64,000 bases of DNA. Origin: Haliea sp. GTDB taxonomy: Bacteria; Pseudomonadota; Gammaproteobacteria; Pseudomonadales; Halieaceae. The DNA lies in contig NZNC01000015.1 in the NCBI GenBank assembly GCA_002692965.1, positions 186,001 through 250,000 of the forward strand. Direction: 5' to 3'. This document shows, one piece after another, positions 7,907 through 16,433 of the stretch (positions within the stretch are counted from its first letter, which is position 1; each line of letters begins with the position of its first letter). The translations under genes and the position numbers were made by a program. The notes below the pieces were generated by a model. The model ran no database searches and was not told the DNA's origin. It saw only the letters and a list, made by a program, of their open reading frames with translations.

Positions 7907-8938
7907 ATGCGCGCTGCGGTATTTCACAAGGCCGGCCAGCCCCTGTCGATAGAGACGGTTGCCGACCCCCGCCCGGCCGCGGGCGAGGTGGTGTTGCAGG
8001 TGGCCCGAGCGGGCATTTGCGGTTCCGATCTGCACATGACGGAATATCCGGATGTGATGCCGCCCGGGCTGATCATGGGGCACGAATTCGCCGGGACCAT
8101 TGTCGCCCTCGGCGACGACGTGGGCGGCCCCTGGCGCTCTGGCCAGCGGGTGACGGCGCTGCCCCTGCACGTCTGCCACCACTGTGAAGCCTGCGCCGGT
8201 AGCCACCACGCCCTGTGCCCGTCGGTGGTCTTTGCCGGCACCTCCCTCGACCACCCGGGTGCCTACGCGGAGTATGTGCGGGTACCCGCCGACATGCTGC
8301 AGACACTGCCCGAGGGTGTCGGCTTTGAGGAGGGCGCCATGATCGAACCCCTTTCGGTGGGCTACCACGCGGTGCGCCTGGCGGAGTCGATCAAGGGCGC
8401 TTCAGTGCTGGTGCTCGGGGCCGGCCCCATCGGCGCCGCGGTGACCCTGTTCGCGCGCATGGCCGGGGCCCGGCAAGTGGTCGTCAGCGAGCGCTTCCCC
8501 ACCCGGCGCGAACGCGCACGGGAGGTCGGTGCCACGGCAGTGATTGATCCGGCAGAGCAGGATCCGGCAGAGGCCTTCGCCCGGCTCACGGGCGGCAACC
8601 CGCAGGTCGTCTTTGAATGTGTGGGCGTGCCGGGGATGCTGCGGGAAGCCGTGCGTCTGGTGGGGATTCGCGGCCGCATCGTAGTGGCGGGCGTGGTGCT
8701 GCAGGACGACAGTTTCTCGCCCCTACCCGCACTGCTGAAGGAAGTCTCCATCCGCTACAGCCAGGCCTACGACGAGTCGGATTTCGAGGCGGTCATCCGC
8801 GCGATTGCCAGGGGTGAAGCCAGGCCACAGCCCTTGCATACCGCCACGGTCAGCCTGGATCAGCTACCGGAGACTTTCGAGTCGCTGCGCAGTGCATCAC
8901 CCCACTGCAAGGTGCTGATCGACCCGGCGCTGGGCTGA
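7907..8938 (+). CDS. Zinc-dependent alcohol dehydrogenase (MDR family)
   Basis: A 343-residue medium-chain dehydrogenase. The catalytic zinc site is GICGSDLH (Cys) with GHEFAG (His-Glu). The structural zinc lobe CHHCEACAGSHHALC has all four cysteines. The Rossmann motif is VLGAGPIGAAV (about 165-175). It resembles threonine/butanediol/sorbitol dehydrogenase-type proteins. A strong AAGGAG precedes the ATG. It is the last gene of the 4882-8938 operon and is followed by a hairpin. The likely role is oxidation of a secondary alcohol made by the oxygenase in the same operon, which is inference. Confidence 0.92.
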   Translation: MRAAVFHKAGQPLSIETVADPRPAAGEVVLQVARAGICGSDLHMTEYPDVMPPGLIMGHEFAGTIVALGDDVGGPWRSGQRVTALPLHVCHHCEACAGSHHALCPSVVFAGTSLDHPGAYAEYVRVPADMLQTLPEGVGFEEGAMIEPLSVGYHAVRLAESIKGASVLVLGAGPIGAAVTLFARMAGARQVVVSERFPTRRERAREVGATAVIDPAEQDPAEAFARLTGGNPQVVFECVGVPGMLREAVRLVGIRGRIVVAGVVLQDDSFSPLPALLKEVSIRYSQAYDESDFEAVIRAIARGEARPQPLHTATVSLDQLPETFESLRSASPHCKVLIDPALG

Positions 8939-8973
8939 ACAGCGTCCTTTCTCGCTGCCCGCGCTGGGCCAGC

Positions 8974-9004
8974 GGGGCCTGTTTTACTGTTGAAAGCAGG
9001 CCCC
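8974..9004. terminator. Hairpin between convergent ADH and SDR genes
   Basis: GGGGCCTG (8974-8981) pairs perfectly with CAGGCCCC (8997-9004) around a 15-base loop. It lies between two convergent transcription units, so it probably terminates both. No T-run follows on either strand. Confidence 0.55.
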
Positions 9005-9025
9005 GTGGCAAATTGATCTGGGTAT

Positions 9026-9880
9026 TCAGCCCACACCAAGCCCCGCAAGCACCTCCGGCGGCAACATCGGATCCGCCTGGCTGGACAGGTGCTGCGCCCG
9101 GTTGGCGGCAAACTCCGCGGTGATTTCCGGGTGGGTGGAGACCCAGAACTTGCCGTCGGCCAGCTGCGGCAGGATGCGCTCGGCGGCCTCGTAACCGCTG
9201 ATACCATCGGCCTTCAGCATGTTGCGCATGATCTCCCGGTGGTGGGCATTGACCGGGTCTTCACCAGTCTTCGAATCCTCGAAGATCCGCGTGGCCACCG
9301 GCCCCGGTAGAATCGCCGAGACCTGGATCGGCGCCTTCTTCACCTGCATCTCCAGGTAGAGACACTCGCTGAAAGACAGTATGGCGTGCTTGCTGAGCAC
9401 GTAGGAGGTCTGGATCGGCATCATGCCCAGGCCACCGATGGAGGTGGTATTGGCAATCCAGGCGCGCTTGCCCGCCTCCAGCATGCGCGGGGCGAAGGCG
9501 CGCACCCCGTGAATCGCACCGTGGATGTTGATGTTGAGGGTTTTTTCCCAGACCGCCGCCGGCAGCTCCCAGCAAAAGCCAAGGGTCTCGATGCCGGCAT
9601 TGTTCACCAGCAGGGTGACATCGCCAAAGGTCTCGTGGGTGACCGCGGCCAGACGGTCCAGGGCTTCCGGCTCGGAAACATCCGTGTGTACCGCCAGGGC
9701 TTCGGCGCCAGCCGCGCGAATCTCCTCCGCAACGCTTTCCGCACGCTCCATCGCCACATCGGCCAGGACCACGCGCATGCCCTGCTTGGCCGCCAGGCGG
9801 GCCAGGCCTTCGCCAATGCCGGAGCCGGCGCCGGTGATGACGGCGACGCCGCCCTTGAATACATCCATGCCCTGGGTCAT
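9026..9880 (-). CDS. Short-chain dehydrogenase/reductase
   Basis: A 284-residue classical SDR. TGAGSGIG (about 16-23), the acidic strand-2 end VLADV (NAD-type), NNAGIE, and the catalytic SYVLSKHA (YxxxK) are all present. CAGGAG lies nine bases before the ATG. It is downstream of oxygenase-like paralogue 2 in the BVMO operon, but a candidate operator lies 50 bases upstream of its start, so it may also be transcribed separately. Substrate unknown. Confidence 0.9.
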   Translation of the reverse strand: MTQGMDVFKGGVAVITGAGSGIGEGLARLAAKQGMRVVLADVAMERAESVAEEIRAAGAEALAVHTDVSEPEALDRLAAVTHETFGDVTLLVNNAGIETLGFCWELPAAVWEKTLNINIHGAIHGVRAFAPRMLEAGKRAWIANTTSIGGLGMMPIQTSYVLSKHAILSFSECLYLEMQVKKAPIQVSAILPGPVATRIFEDSKTGEDPVNAHHREIMRNMLKADGISGYEAAERILPQLADGKFWVSTHPEITAEFAANRAQHLSSQADPMLPPEVLAGLGVG

Positions 9881-9929
9881 TCCGTTTTACTCCTGATTAT
9901 CTAATAACAAATGGATTTAGCGAGCCGTT

Positions 9930-9947
9930 TATCTTACCACTAATCAT
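9930..9947. promoter_or_regulatory. Candidate cluster operator/promoter upstream of SDR
   Basis: TATCTTA-CCAC-TAATCAT. The left half is the best form of the half-site and the right half is degenerate. It lies 50 bases before the SDR start, between it and the 2OG-oxygenase-like gene, implying an internal promoter. On the minus strand the stretch TTAGTGGTAAGATAAAC closely matches the TonB receptor promoter at 27546-27563. Confidence 0.45.
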
Positions 9948-9973
9948 ATACCGCAACTACCGCAGGCGGCTGT

Positions 9974-11032
9974 TCATGCCGCCTCATCCGTCGCGTCAGC
10001 TGGAATGTTGGTAGGGCCACCGATGTCGTAGACCTGACTCAGCAGGGCAATGAACTTGCGATCCTGCATCGGGTCGCTGGGTTCCTCGAACTGGATGCCC
10101 CGCTTGCGCATGTCGTCCATGAGCATGTTCAGGGCCATCTCGGCGTTGATGTCGTCGGTGTGATCGTAGGCGACACGCACCTCGTCCATGTTCTTGAACA
10201 GACGCGCGCCCCAGTGCACCAGGAAACGCATTTCCTCCGCCGGCACCTTCTGGTTGACCTCGCCGAAGGTTTCGATCTGCCAGCCCGCAGAATCAGCGGG
10301 ATCGGCCCCGAAGGTCGAACTGATATCCAGACCCCGGGGCTGGCGGCTGGCCACCGGCCCGCAGGCCTGACCGTGGTGGAACATCATCTCGTTTTCCACC
10401 ACCACAGCCCGGCCCCACATCGGCGCATTGATCTGCATCGGCTCGCCACTGGGGCCATCCGGCCAGCAGTTGAACCCCCCTCCGATTTTGCCCTGGTAGT
10501 ACCAGGCGATGACCTGGCCCTTCCGCGCCTGCCACTTGCGAAACAGGCAGGACTTGGCCATGGTCAACAGCAGCCAGAGCGGCGTGTTCTCCATGGTCAT
10601 GCCGCGGAATACCGTGCCGTCCAGGTGCGGTGGCCCCCCGATGGGTGACGGCCCCTGGATATTGAACAGGTAGGTTTCCGGCTCGGCATACTGGCAATCC
10701 GCATACTCGCGCACCAGCTCCAGAAAGCGCGAGTTGTAGTAGCAGTCCTCGAGCTCGGGATAGAAGCACACGCCGCCGCGGGCCAGGTAGCCGCGAAAGA
10801 CCGGGTTCAGCCCGATCATGTCCCAGGTCAGCTCTACGCCTTCCGGCACCTCCCCCGAGGTGGTGGCAATCACCTCCTCCGGGGAGCTGAAGTTTTCCGC
10901 CAGGATCAGTGGCCAGGGCCCCTTGTCGCGTACCACCTGCAGCAAGCGCCGGTGCTGGTCCTCGCTGTAGGCCTCTTCGATCAGGCGCGGCGGCGCCACG
11001 GGACGAAAGTTTTCCGCCAGTTCACGCAACAT
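9974..11032 (-). CDS. Putative Fe(II)/2-oxoglutarate-type oxygenase, paralogue 2 of 4
   Basis: A 352-residue paralogue of the 4882-5958 protein. The putative triad is H136-x-D138 (PPHLDGTVFRGM), H219 (ENEMMFH) and R230; the 83- and 11-residue spacings are the same as in its relatives. Conserved blocks include FRPVAPPRLI, YSEDQHRRLL, KGPWPLIL, PEGVEL, EDCYYNSRFLELV, LFNIQGP, TPLWLLLTMAKS, GGGFNCWP and MRFLVHW. GAGGAGG precedes the ATG. It lies 19 bases after a VOC gene in the BVMO-1 operon, which suggests it acts on the same substrate pool. The oxygenase assignment rests on the residue pattern only. Confidence 0.7.
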   Translation of the reverse strand: MLRELAENFRPVAPPRLIEEAYSEDQHRRLLQVVRDKGPWPLILAENFSSPEEVIATTSGEVPEGVELTWDMIGLNPVFRGYLARGGVCFYPELEDCYYNSRFLELVREYADCQYAEPETYLFNIQGPSPIGGPPHLDGTVFRGMTMENTPLWLLLTMAKSCLFRKWQARKGQVIAWYYQGKIGGGFNCWPDGPSGEPMQINAPMWGRAVVVENEMMFHHGQACGPVASRQPRGLDISSTFGADPADSAGWQIETFGEVNQKVPAEEMRFLVHWGARLFKNMDEVRVAYDHTDDINAEMALNMLMDDMRKRGIQFEEPSDPMQDRKFIALLSQVYDIGGPTNIPADATDEAA

Positions 11033-11051
11033 GCTGTCATCCTCCTCGGCG

Positions 11052-11474
11052 CTACTGCGCCGTCATCTGCACGACTTCGTTGATGTGGCCCTCGGGGTCG
11101 AGCACAAAGGCCACCCGGATGCCGAATTCGGCGATGTCGCGGATCGGTTCGGGCACCGTGCCGCCGGCATCCCGGGCACGCTGGCACAGGGCTTCGAGAT
11201 CCTCGGTGACAAAGCCCTGCACCGATTCCTGGGTGGCGGGGCCCCGGGAGTCCAGATACTGGATCAGGGTCAGGGCCGGCCCGCCCGGGTAACTGCTCTG
11301 ATAGGTGATTTCATCAATCTTGCGGCCCAGCATGGCATCCTGATGCCGGTTGTAGGGAATCAAGCCGAAAACCTTTTCGTAGAACGTGCCCATGGCCTCC
11401 AGGTCGTGGACGAAGGTCTTGGCGAATGAATAGAGGGTGCCAAAGTTGCTGCCGCTGGGTCTGGGGTCCTGCAT
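11052..11474 (-). CDS. VOC-family protein
   Basis: A 140-residue vicinal-oxygen-chelate protein. It has TLYSFAKTFVHDLEAMGTFYEKVFGLIPY in the first repeat, EDLEALCQRARDAGGTV in the second and the closing FVLDPEGHINEVVQM, where H and E are plausible metal ligands. It resembles lactoylglutathione-lyase-like proteins, but no glutathione use is implied. AGGAGG precedes the ATG. It lies between BVMO-1 and oxygenase-like paralogue 2 in the same operon. It is a distant relative of the VOC gene at 4296-4709, and both are adjacent to an oxygenase-like paralogue. Confidence 0.8.
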   Translation of the reverse strand: MQDPRPSGSNFGTLYSFAKTFVHDLEAMGTFYEKVFGLIPYNRHQDAMLGRKIDEITYQSSYPGGPALTLIQYLDSRGPATQESVQGFVTEDLEALCQRARDAGGTVPEPIRDIAEFGIRVAFVLDPEGHINEVVQMTAQ

Positions 11475-11522
11475 GTCTGCCTCCTGCCATATCGTTGTTG
11501 AAGTTGGAACGTTCCAGGCTAC

Positions 11523-13514
11523 CTAGATGGTCAGCATGTTCACTTCCGGCTCACCGGCAGGGGCCAGGTCATCGCGGCGGGTCACGGTGAAATCGGCTTC
11601 CCGGGGCGTGCGCAGGTCGTGCCAGATACGGGAGTTGTGCCGCGGAATGGCGAGAATCACCTTGCTGCCCTGGTCGCGGTAATAGCCGTGGGCGTCGCCA
11701 CACTGGACCCAGGCGGAGTTCTGCAGCTCGGCATCCACATCCTCGACAAAGGCGCGGGTCGCCTCCTCGGTGACATCCACCGACGACAGGCCATCGTCCA
11801 CCATCCACTGCAGCAGCTCGACGGCATAGTGCATCTGCTGTTCGCTGACCACGGCGTGGTTGGCCACCAGGAAACTGTAGGGGCCGCCCCCCAGCACAAA
11901 ATTGGGAAAACCCGGCACCAGCATGCCCTCGTAGGAGAAGGGATACGGCTCGAAGGTCTCCCGGAGTGTCTTGCCGGCCTTGCCGACGATGTCGAACTGG
12001 CGCCCGAAGTGCAGCTTGTAGCCGGTACAGAGCACCACGGCATCGCATTCGATGCGGGTGCCGTCCGCCAGGATGACCGCGTCTTCCTCCGCGGCCTTGA
12101 GTGCGCCGCGCAGAATGCTGACCTGGGGCTTTTTCAGGGTGTCGTAAAAACCGCAGTCCAGGATCGGTCGCTTGGCAAACACGGGGAAATCCGGGGTCAG
12201 CAGTTTCACCATCACCGGGTCGTCCGGGAATTGGCTCTTCAGGTAGCCCTCGCACAGCATTCGCATGCCGTCATTGATCGGCCCGAAACCCCCGGTCTCG
12301 GCCGCGTAGTCCTCGTCTTTCATCACCATGCCGTGCATGTCGACCATCTGGCTGGCCAGGCTCTGCAGGCGCTTCCACTGGGCAACAAAGGGGATTGCCT
12401 CCATGGCGCGGATCTCTTCCCGCTCCACCGGCGCATGGGCCGCGGGGTTCGGCAGGATATGCTCGGGCTGGCGCTGTACGATCACCAGCTCGCCCACCTT
12501 GTCGGCTATCGCCGTCGCCACCTGCACGCCGGAGCAGCCGGTGCCCACAAGGACGACCTTCTTGCCGGAAAGGTCCACCGAATGGTCCCATTGCGCGGAG
12601 TGGATTACCGGCCCCCGGAAGGTGTCGAGCCCCTCGACCCGGGGGTAATTGGGCTCGTTGTTGGGGCCCACGGCCATGATCAGGGCATTGGCTTCGTAGG
12701 TCACCGGCTGGCCATCGCGCAGGGTCTTCACCACCCACAACTTGCGCGCGTCATCCCAGGTGGCGCCCTCGACGCGGGTACCGAAATCAATCCGCTCCCG
12801 CAGGCTGTACTTGTCCGTCACGCGCTCGAGGTAGGACAGAAACTCGGGGCCATTGGGGTAGTACTTGCTCCAGGAGGCATTGGGCTCGAAGGAAAAGGAA
12901 TACACCCGGCTGGGGGTGTCCACCGCCGCCCCCGGATAGGTGTTCTCCAGCCAGTTGCCCCCCACGGCGTCCAGCTTTTCAAGAATGGTGAACTCGAAGC
13001 CCGCCTGCTGCAGCTTGACCGCGGCGTTGATACCCATCATGCCGGCACCGACCACCAGTACCTTGAAATCCGCGGGCGGCAGGCGCCGGGGCTCGCGCAC
13101 CCGGGTATCAGTCGTGAAGCCCGCATGCTGGTAAGCCGGATCCAGCGACATGGCCGGAATCTCCACCCCCGTCACCAGGTTGGCAAGGGCATGGAACAGC
13201 TGCCGATCCAGGTGCGGCATGATCGGTGGGCGCCCGGCCTTGACCGCCTGGCGCAGGCGGTCGCGTACTTCCGCCGCTGCGCGCTCGGCCTCCGGCGAGG
13301 GGGCGCGTTCGTCCTCGCCAAAATCGACAAAGGCTTCCTTGACCACGTGCTGGCTGCCCTCCAGCGCGGGCCCATAGCGGTGCAGGAGGGAACGGTCCCC
13401 GGTGATCTGGATCAGCGCCGCCAGGCAGACCACCGGGTCCAGTGCTTCGGCAATGCACTCAAGCTCCTGCGACGTCATCGTGTTTTCCGTGACTTGCGTT
13501 GTGGCGGATTGCAT
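11523..13514 (-). CDS. Baeyer-Villiger monooxygenase with N-terminal extension (BVMO-1)
   Basis: A 663-residue type I FAD- and NADPH-dependent monooxygenase that would insert oxygen next to a ketone. An alpha-helical extension (about 1-150) precedes FAD motif GAGMMG (156-161), the BVMO fingerprint FRGPVIHSAQWD (299-310, FxGxxxHxxxWD) and NADPH motif GTGCSG (324-329). A 140-150-residue extension and this length match the 4-hydroxyacetophenone monooxygenase type. The start is the ATG with GAGGG eight bases upstream; a codon five residues earlier is less likely. It heads the operon BVMO-VOC-oxygenase-like-SDR and is divergent from a TetR gene, its probable regulator. Confidence 0.92.
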   Translation of the reverse strand: MQSATTQVTENTMTSQELECIAEALDPVVCLAALIQITGDRSLLHRYGPALEGSQHVVKEAFVDFGEDERAPSPEAERAAAEVRDRLRQAVKAGRPPIMPHLDRQLFHALANLVTGVEIPAMSLDPAYQHAGFTTDTRVREPRRLPPADFKVLVVGAGMMGINAAVKLQQAGFEFTILEKLDAVGGNWLENTYPGAAVDTPSRVYSFSFEPNASWSKYYPNGPEFLSYLERVTDKYSLRERIDFGTRVEGATWDDARKLWVVKTLRDGQPVTYEANALIMAVGPNNEPNYPRVEGLDTFRGPVIHSAQWDHSVDLSGKKVVLVGTGCSGVQVATAIADKVGELVIVQRQPEHILPNPAAHAPVEREEIRAMEAIPFVAQWKRLQSLASQMVDMHGMVMKDEDYAAETGGFGPINDGMRMLCEGYLKSQFPDDPVMVKLLTPDFPVFAKRPILDCGFYDTLKKPQVSILRGALKAAEEDAVILADGTRIECDAVVLCTGYKLHFGRQFDIVGKAGKTLRETFEPYPFSYEGMLVPGFPNFVLGGGPYSFLVANHAVVSEQQMHYAVELLQWMVDDGLSSVDVTEEATRAFVEDVDAELQNSAWVQCGDAHGYYRDQGSKVILAIPRHNSRIWHDLRTPREADFTVTRRDDLAPAGEPEVNMLTI

Positions 13515-13581
13515 CTTAGTTTCCCTCACTCTGTATGCGGCAGTTGCCGTGTTATGTTGTGGAAGCGCTTTTTACAACATA

Positions 13582-13597
13582 TGATGTAATTATATCA
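13582..13597. promoter_or_regulatory. Probable TetR operator between BVMO-1 and tetR
   Basis: TGATGTAATTATATCA is a 16-bp palindrome with one mismatched pair. It is centred in the 104-bp divergent region, 22 bases before the TetR start codon and 68 before the BVMO start. The position suits autoregulation and repression of the BVMO operon. It differs from the 18-bp motif at the other cluster promoters. Confidence 0.6.
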
Positions 13598-13618
13598 ACC
13601 AGACAGGAACAACTATTC

Positions 13619-14242
13619 ATGCTAGGGAAAGCAGGCGGCGCCGGCCGCCCCAGTGCCGCACAGGCGGCCCTGAAGCGTCAGGCGATTCTGGAGGCGGCCC
13701 AGGAGGAGTTCGTGCAGTCTGGATTTCGCGGGGCCTCCATGCGGCGGATTGCGCAGCGGGCGCAGGTATCCACCCGCACCCTCTACAATCACTACGCCGA
13801 CAAACTCGCGCTGTTCGGGGCCTGCCTCGAGTTTGGCTCGGAAGCGATCGAGCTGGATCTGACAGAGACCTCCGGCACCCTGCGCGAGCGACTGCTCGCC
13901 CACGCCACCAGCCTGCAGCTGGCGATGGGAAGCGACTCGGCGATCAAGGTGGCCAGGCTGCTATACCGCGAGGGGCTGGAATTTGAAGAGTTGCGCGACA
14001 TGGCCCGACAGCAGTTCATCGACCATCAGGTACAACCGGTCGCACGTATTCTGGCCCATTATATGGAAGCCCCTGGGGACGCCGAAGAGCTGGCGTCGCA
14101 TTTCGTAGCCCTGGTGCTGGCCAAATGGCAGCGCACGGTGATCTTCAACGACCCGCTGCCGGGGGAAGAGGCGGTCAATCAACATGCACGGGCGGTAACG
14201 GACTTGTTCCTGTCCGGTGCCGGCGATCAGCTCAGGCGCTAG
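13619..14242 (+). CDS. TetR-family regulator, divergent from BVMO-1
   Basis: A 207-residue repressor. The N-terminal helix-turn-helix (about 18-64) reads AILEAAQEEFVQSGFRGASMRRIAQRAQVSTRTLYNHYADKLALF in overlapping parts, the typical TetR DNA-binding domain. The rest is a helical ligand-binding/dimerisation domain. AGGAAC lies eight bases before the ATG. It is divergent from the BVMO-1 operon with a near-perfect palindrome between them, so a local ligand-responsive repressor is likely. Its 3' end overlaps the convergent second TetR gene by 11 bases. The inducer is unknown, possibly a pathway ketone. Confidence 0.9.
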   Translation: MLGKAGGAGRPSAAQAALKRQAILEAAQEEFVQSGFRGASMRRIAQRAQVSTRTLYNHYADKLALFGACLEFGSEAIELDLTETSGTLRERLLAHATSLQLAMGSDSAIKVARLLYREGLEFEELRDMARQQFIDHQVQPVARILAHYMEAPGDAEELASHFVALVLAKWQRTVIFNDPLPGEEAVNQHARAVTDLFLSGAGDQLRR

Positions 14243-15149
14243 CTGCCATCGTCGCCAGTTCCCGCTCGACATTGGCGATGATGCCCTGGAATCCCAGCTC
14301 CAGAACCTCCTCACTGGCGATATCGGAGTGATAGCGACGCAGCATGATCAGGAAATCCTGCTCGTCCGGCTCCAGTTCGTCGATATCCGAGAGGGAAATG
14401 GGCGAACGGAAAATACTCCCCTCCCGCTCGTTGAACACCAGCGCGATGGCGTTGCTGCAGAACATCCAGGAGTGCACCGCCAGCTTGTGCTCGCGGAAAC
14501 CGATCTCGTGGAGCGTACGCGACACCGTCAGGGTGACCCGCAACCAGCCCGGCGAGCTCTTGCCATCCACCCCCATCACCTTGAGAACAAAGGGGTATTC
14601 ATCAGAGAGCTTCTTGAAGGTCCACAGCCACTGCCAGAGGGTGTCCTGCCAGCTCTGGTTGCGCTTGCGCGGAGGCATCTTGAAGCGCAGGCAAATATGG
14701 TCGGCCACCGCCGCCAGCAGGGCCTTGCGACTGGGGAAGTAGTTGTAGAGCGCCATGGACACGGTATCCAGGGAGGCCGCCACGCGGGCCATGGTGAAAT
14801 CCTCCACCGGCCCTTCTTCGAGCAGCTGCATGGCTTTGTCCAGGACCATCTTGCGCGACAGCCGCGGCGGTCGACCCGCCGCGGAACGTGCGCGGCCATT
14901 GGCTGGCGCAACTTTGCCCCGCGCGCCGGCGGGCTTTTTCCGGGCGGCAGCTTTTTTTCCGGCTGTGGCCTTTTTAACAGGCGCTTTCTTCGCCCTGGCC
15001 GTCTTGCTGGTGGCCGTTTTGCCCACGGACGAAGCCTTTCCGCTTGCTTTTGCCTTGGCGGCCGTCGATGCTTTTCGCTTGGCCGCACGCGGGGTCCGAC
15101 CGGTGTCTTCCCGGGTGGCGCTGTCGTCGACTTCAATGCTGGATGCCAT
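14232..15149 (-). CDS. TetR-family regulator with lysine/alanine-rich histone-like N-terminal tail
   Basis: A 305-residue protein. Residues 1 to about 90 are low-complexity Lys/Ala/Arg-rich sequence (AAKRKAS, AKKAPVKKATAGKKAAARKK) like histone H1 or AlgP tails. The TetR helix-turn-helix follows (about 95-145: RLSRKMVLDKAMQLLEEG...TMARVAASLDTVSMALYNYFPSRKALL), then an all-helical effector domain. Normal TetR proteins are about 200 residues, so the tail is an addition that could give non-specific DNA binding. It is divergent from an alcohol dehydrogenase, and a weak copy of the cluster operator lies upstream of its start. It is the best in-window candidate for the regulator of the 18-bp motif, which is inference. 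Confidence 0.87.
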   Translation of the reverse strand: MASSIEVDDSATREDTGRTPRAAKRKASTAAKAKASGKASSVGKTATSKTARAKKAPVKKATAGKKAAARKKPAGARGKVAPANGRARSAAGRPPRLSRKMVLDKAMQLLEEGPVEDFTMARVAASLDTVSMALYNYFPSRKALLAAVADHICLRFKMPPRKRNQSWQDTLWQWLWTFKKLSDEYPFVLKVMGVDGKSSPGWLRVTLTVSRTLHEIGFREHKLAVHSWMFCSNAIALVFNEREGSIFRSPISLSDIDELEPDEQDFLIMLRRYHSDIASEEVLELGFQGIIANVERELATMAASA

Positions 15150-15191
15150 GGTTTCCCCAGTTGGAATTCGCTGCCGGGCGCAATGTTGGCA

Positions 15192-15209
15192 CCCGTTACC
15201 TATAAGGTT
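15192..15209. promoter_or_regulatory. Weak candidate cluster operator upstream of tailed TetR
   Basis: CCCGTTA-CCTA-TAAGGTT keeps the TTA-N4-TAAG core and contains ACCT-ATA-AGGT, a small perfect dyad (15198-15208). It is 43 bases before the TetR start. The remaining 243-bp divergent region to the ADH start holds nothing else I can name. Confidence 0.3.
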
Positions 15210-15392
15210 TCAATATAGCGCTGGCCGCTAGTTTACAGCAAGCGAACGTGGTCCCAAACTTGCACACAAGCTTGCATACGCCCCATGAAAGACGGTATTT
15301 TGCATTTTTTTATCAATAAGCAATTGCGTCGCAGCGAAACGCCTGAAAAACCACCCAGCGAACACCTGCACTGCATCAACGAGGAAGCCATC

Positions 15393-16334
15393 ATGAAAGC
15401 CGTCCGCTGCCACGACCACGAAATTCACGTCCACGATGTCCCCCCACCCAGTGGGGAGGGCATCCGCGTGCGGGTTGCCTCCGCCGGCATTTGCGGCAGC
15501 GATCTGCATTTCTGGCAACTGGGCTTCCCGATTCCCTTCACCCTGGGCCACGAGATCGCCGGCATCGCCGCCGACGGTACGCCGGTTGCGATTGAGCCGA
15601 CGGTCTACTGCGGTCACTGTGAGCGCTGCGTGCGCGGCGATTACAACATGTGCGTGCGCGGCAGCGAGGCCGTGATGGGCGTGGGCCGCGATGGCGGCAT
15701 GACCGAAGAACTGATCGTTCCGGAAAAATGCCTGGTGCCGCTGCCCGGGGGCATCCGCGCCGAAGATGCCTGCCTGGTCGAGCCCCTCTCGGTGGCCGTG
15801 CGCGGGATTGCCCTGGCGGGCATCAGCGACAAGCACAAGGTGGCCGTGATCGGCGGCGGCACCATCGGCCAGTGCGCGGTGGCCATCGCGCGCCAGGCAA
15901 CCAGCAAGGTGCATCTCTTCGCCCGCCACGAGGCCCAGCTGCGGGCCGGCGAGATCCTCGGGGCAACCCTCGGCGGCGAAACCGAAGACTACGACCTGGT
16001 GATCGACTGCGCCGGGACCGACAGTGCCATGGAACAGGCGGCCAATCTCTGCCGACCCGGCGCCACCATCCTGATGCTGGCCTCCTACTGGGGAGGCCTG
16101 ACCATGCCCGCCATGCAAATGATGATGAAGGAACTGCGCACCGTCACTTCCATGGCCCAGGCCCGGCAGGGACTGGTGCGCGACGTGGAGATCGCGGCCG
16201 CCACCCTGGCCCGCAATCCCATGATCGCCCCGACCCTGATCACGCACCGACTGCCCCTGGAAGCGGCGTCGGAGGCCTTCGCGATTGCCGCCGACCGCAA
16301 GCAGGGAGCGATCAAAGTCGCCTTCAATCCCTGA
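15393..16334 (+). CDS. Zinc-dependent alcohol dehydrogenase (MDR family)
   Basis: A 313-residue medium-chain dehydrogenase, slightly shorter than most. It has the catalytic zinc site GICGSDLHFW and GHEIAG, the structural zinc lobe CGHCERCVRGDYNMC with all four cysteines, and the Rossmann motif VIGGGTIGQCA. The start is the ATG behind GAGGAAG; an upstream in-frame extension from 15285 reads as non-coding. It is divergent from the tailed TetR gene and followed after 99 bases by an SDR in the same direction. A 7-bp GC hairpin with an ATTC loop (16355-16372) lies between them. It probably oxidises a secondary alcohol. Confidence 0.9.
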   Translation: MKAVRCHDHEIHVHDVPPPSGEGIRVRVASAGICGSDLHFWQLGFPIPFTLGHEIAGIAADGTPVAIEPTVYCGHCERCVRGDYNMCVRGSEAVMGVGRDGGMTEELIVPEKCLVPLPGGIRAEDACLVEPLSVAVRGIALAGISDKHKVAVIGGGTIGQCAVAIARQATSKVHLFARHEAQLRAGEILGATLGGETEDYDLVIDCAGTDSAMEQAANLCRPGATILMLASYWGGLTMPAMQMMMKELRTVTSMAQARQGLVRDVEIAAATLARNPMIAPTLITHRLPLEAASEAFAIAADRKQGAIKVAFNP

Positions 16335-16433
16335 AATTGCGCTACCCTGTGCGCCCCGCCGATTCCGGCGGGCGCCGTGGCGCCTGCCGGTGTCCCGGGG
16401 TATTCCATAAAGCCACAGCACAGGAACAGAACG

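Noticed and set aside
11619-13589. A 656-residue open frame on the + strand
   Set aside because: Antisense to BVMO-1, which has intact FAD, NADPH and fingerprint motifs. The shadow is Gly/His/Leu-rich without domains.
14930-15130. Repetitive DNA in the N-terminal part of the tailed TetR gene, considered as a DNA repeat array
   Set aside because: The repetition comes from Lys/Ala codons and is irregular in length. It is best treated as a protein low-complexity tail, and no regular direct repeat or spacer pattern exists.
16355-16372. CCCGCCG/CGGCGGG hairpin between the ADH and SDR genes as a terminator
   Set aside because: A short stem inside a co-directional gene pair with no T-tract. Polarity or mRNA processing is possible, but the evidence is too weak to call it a terminator.
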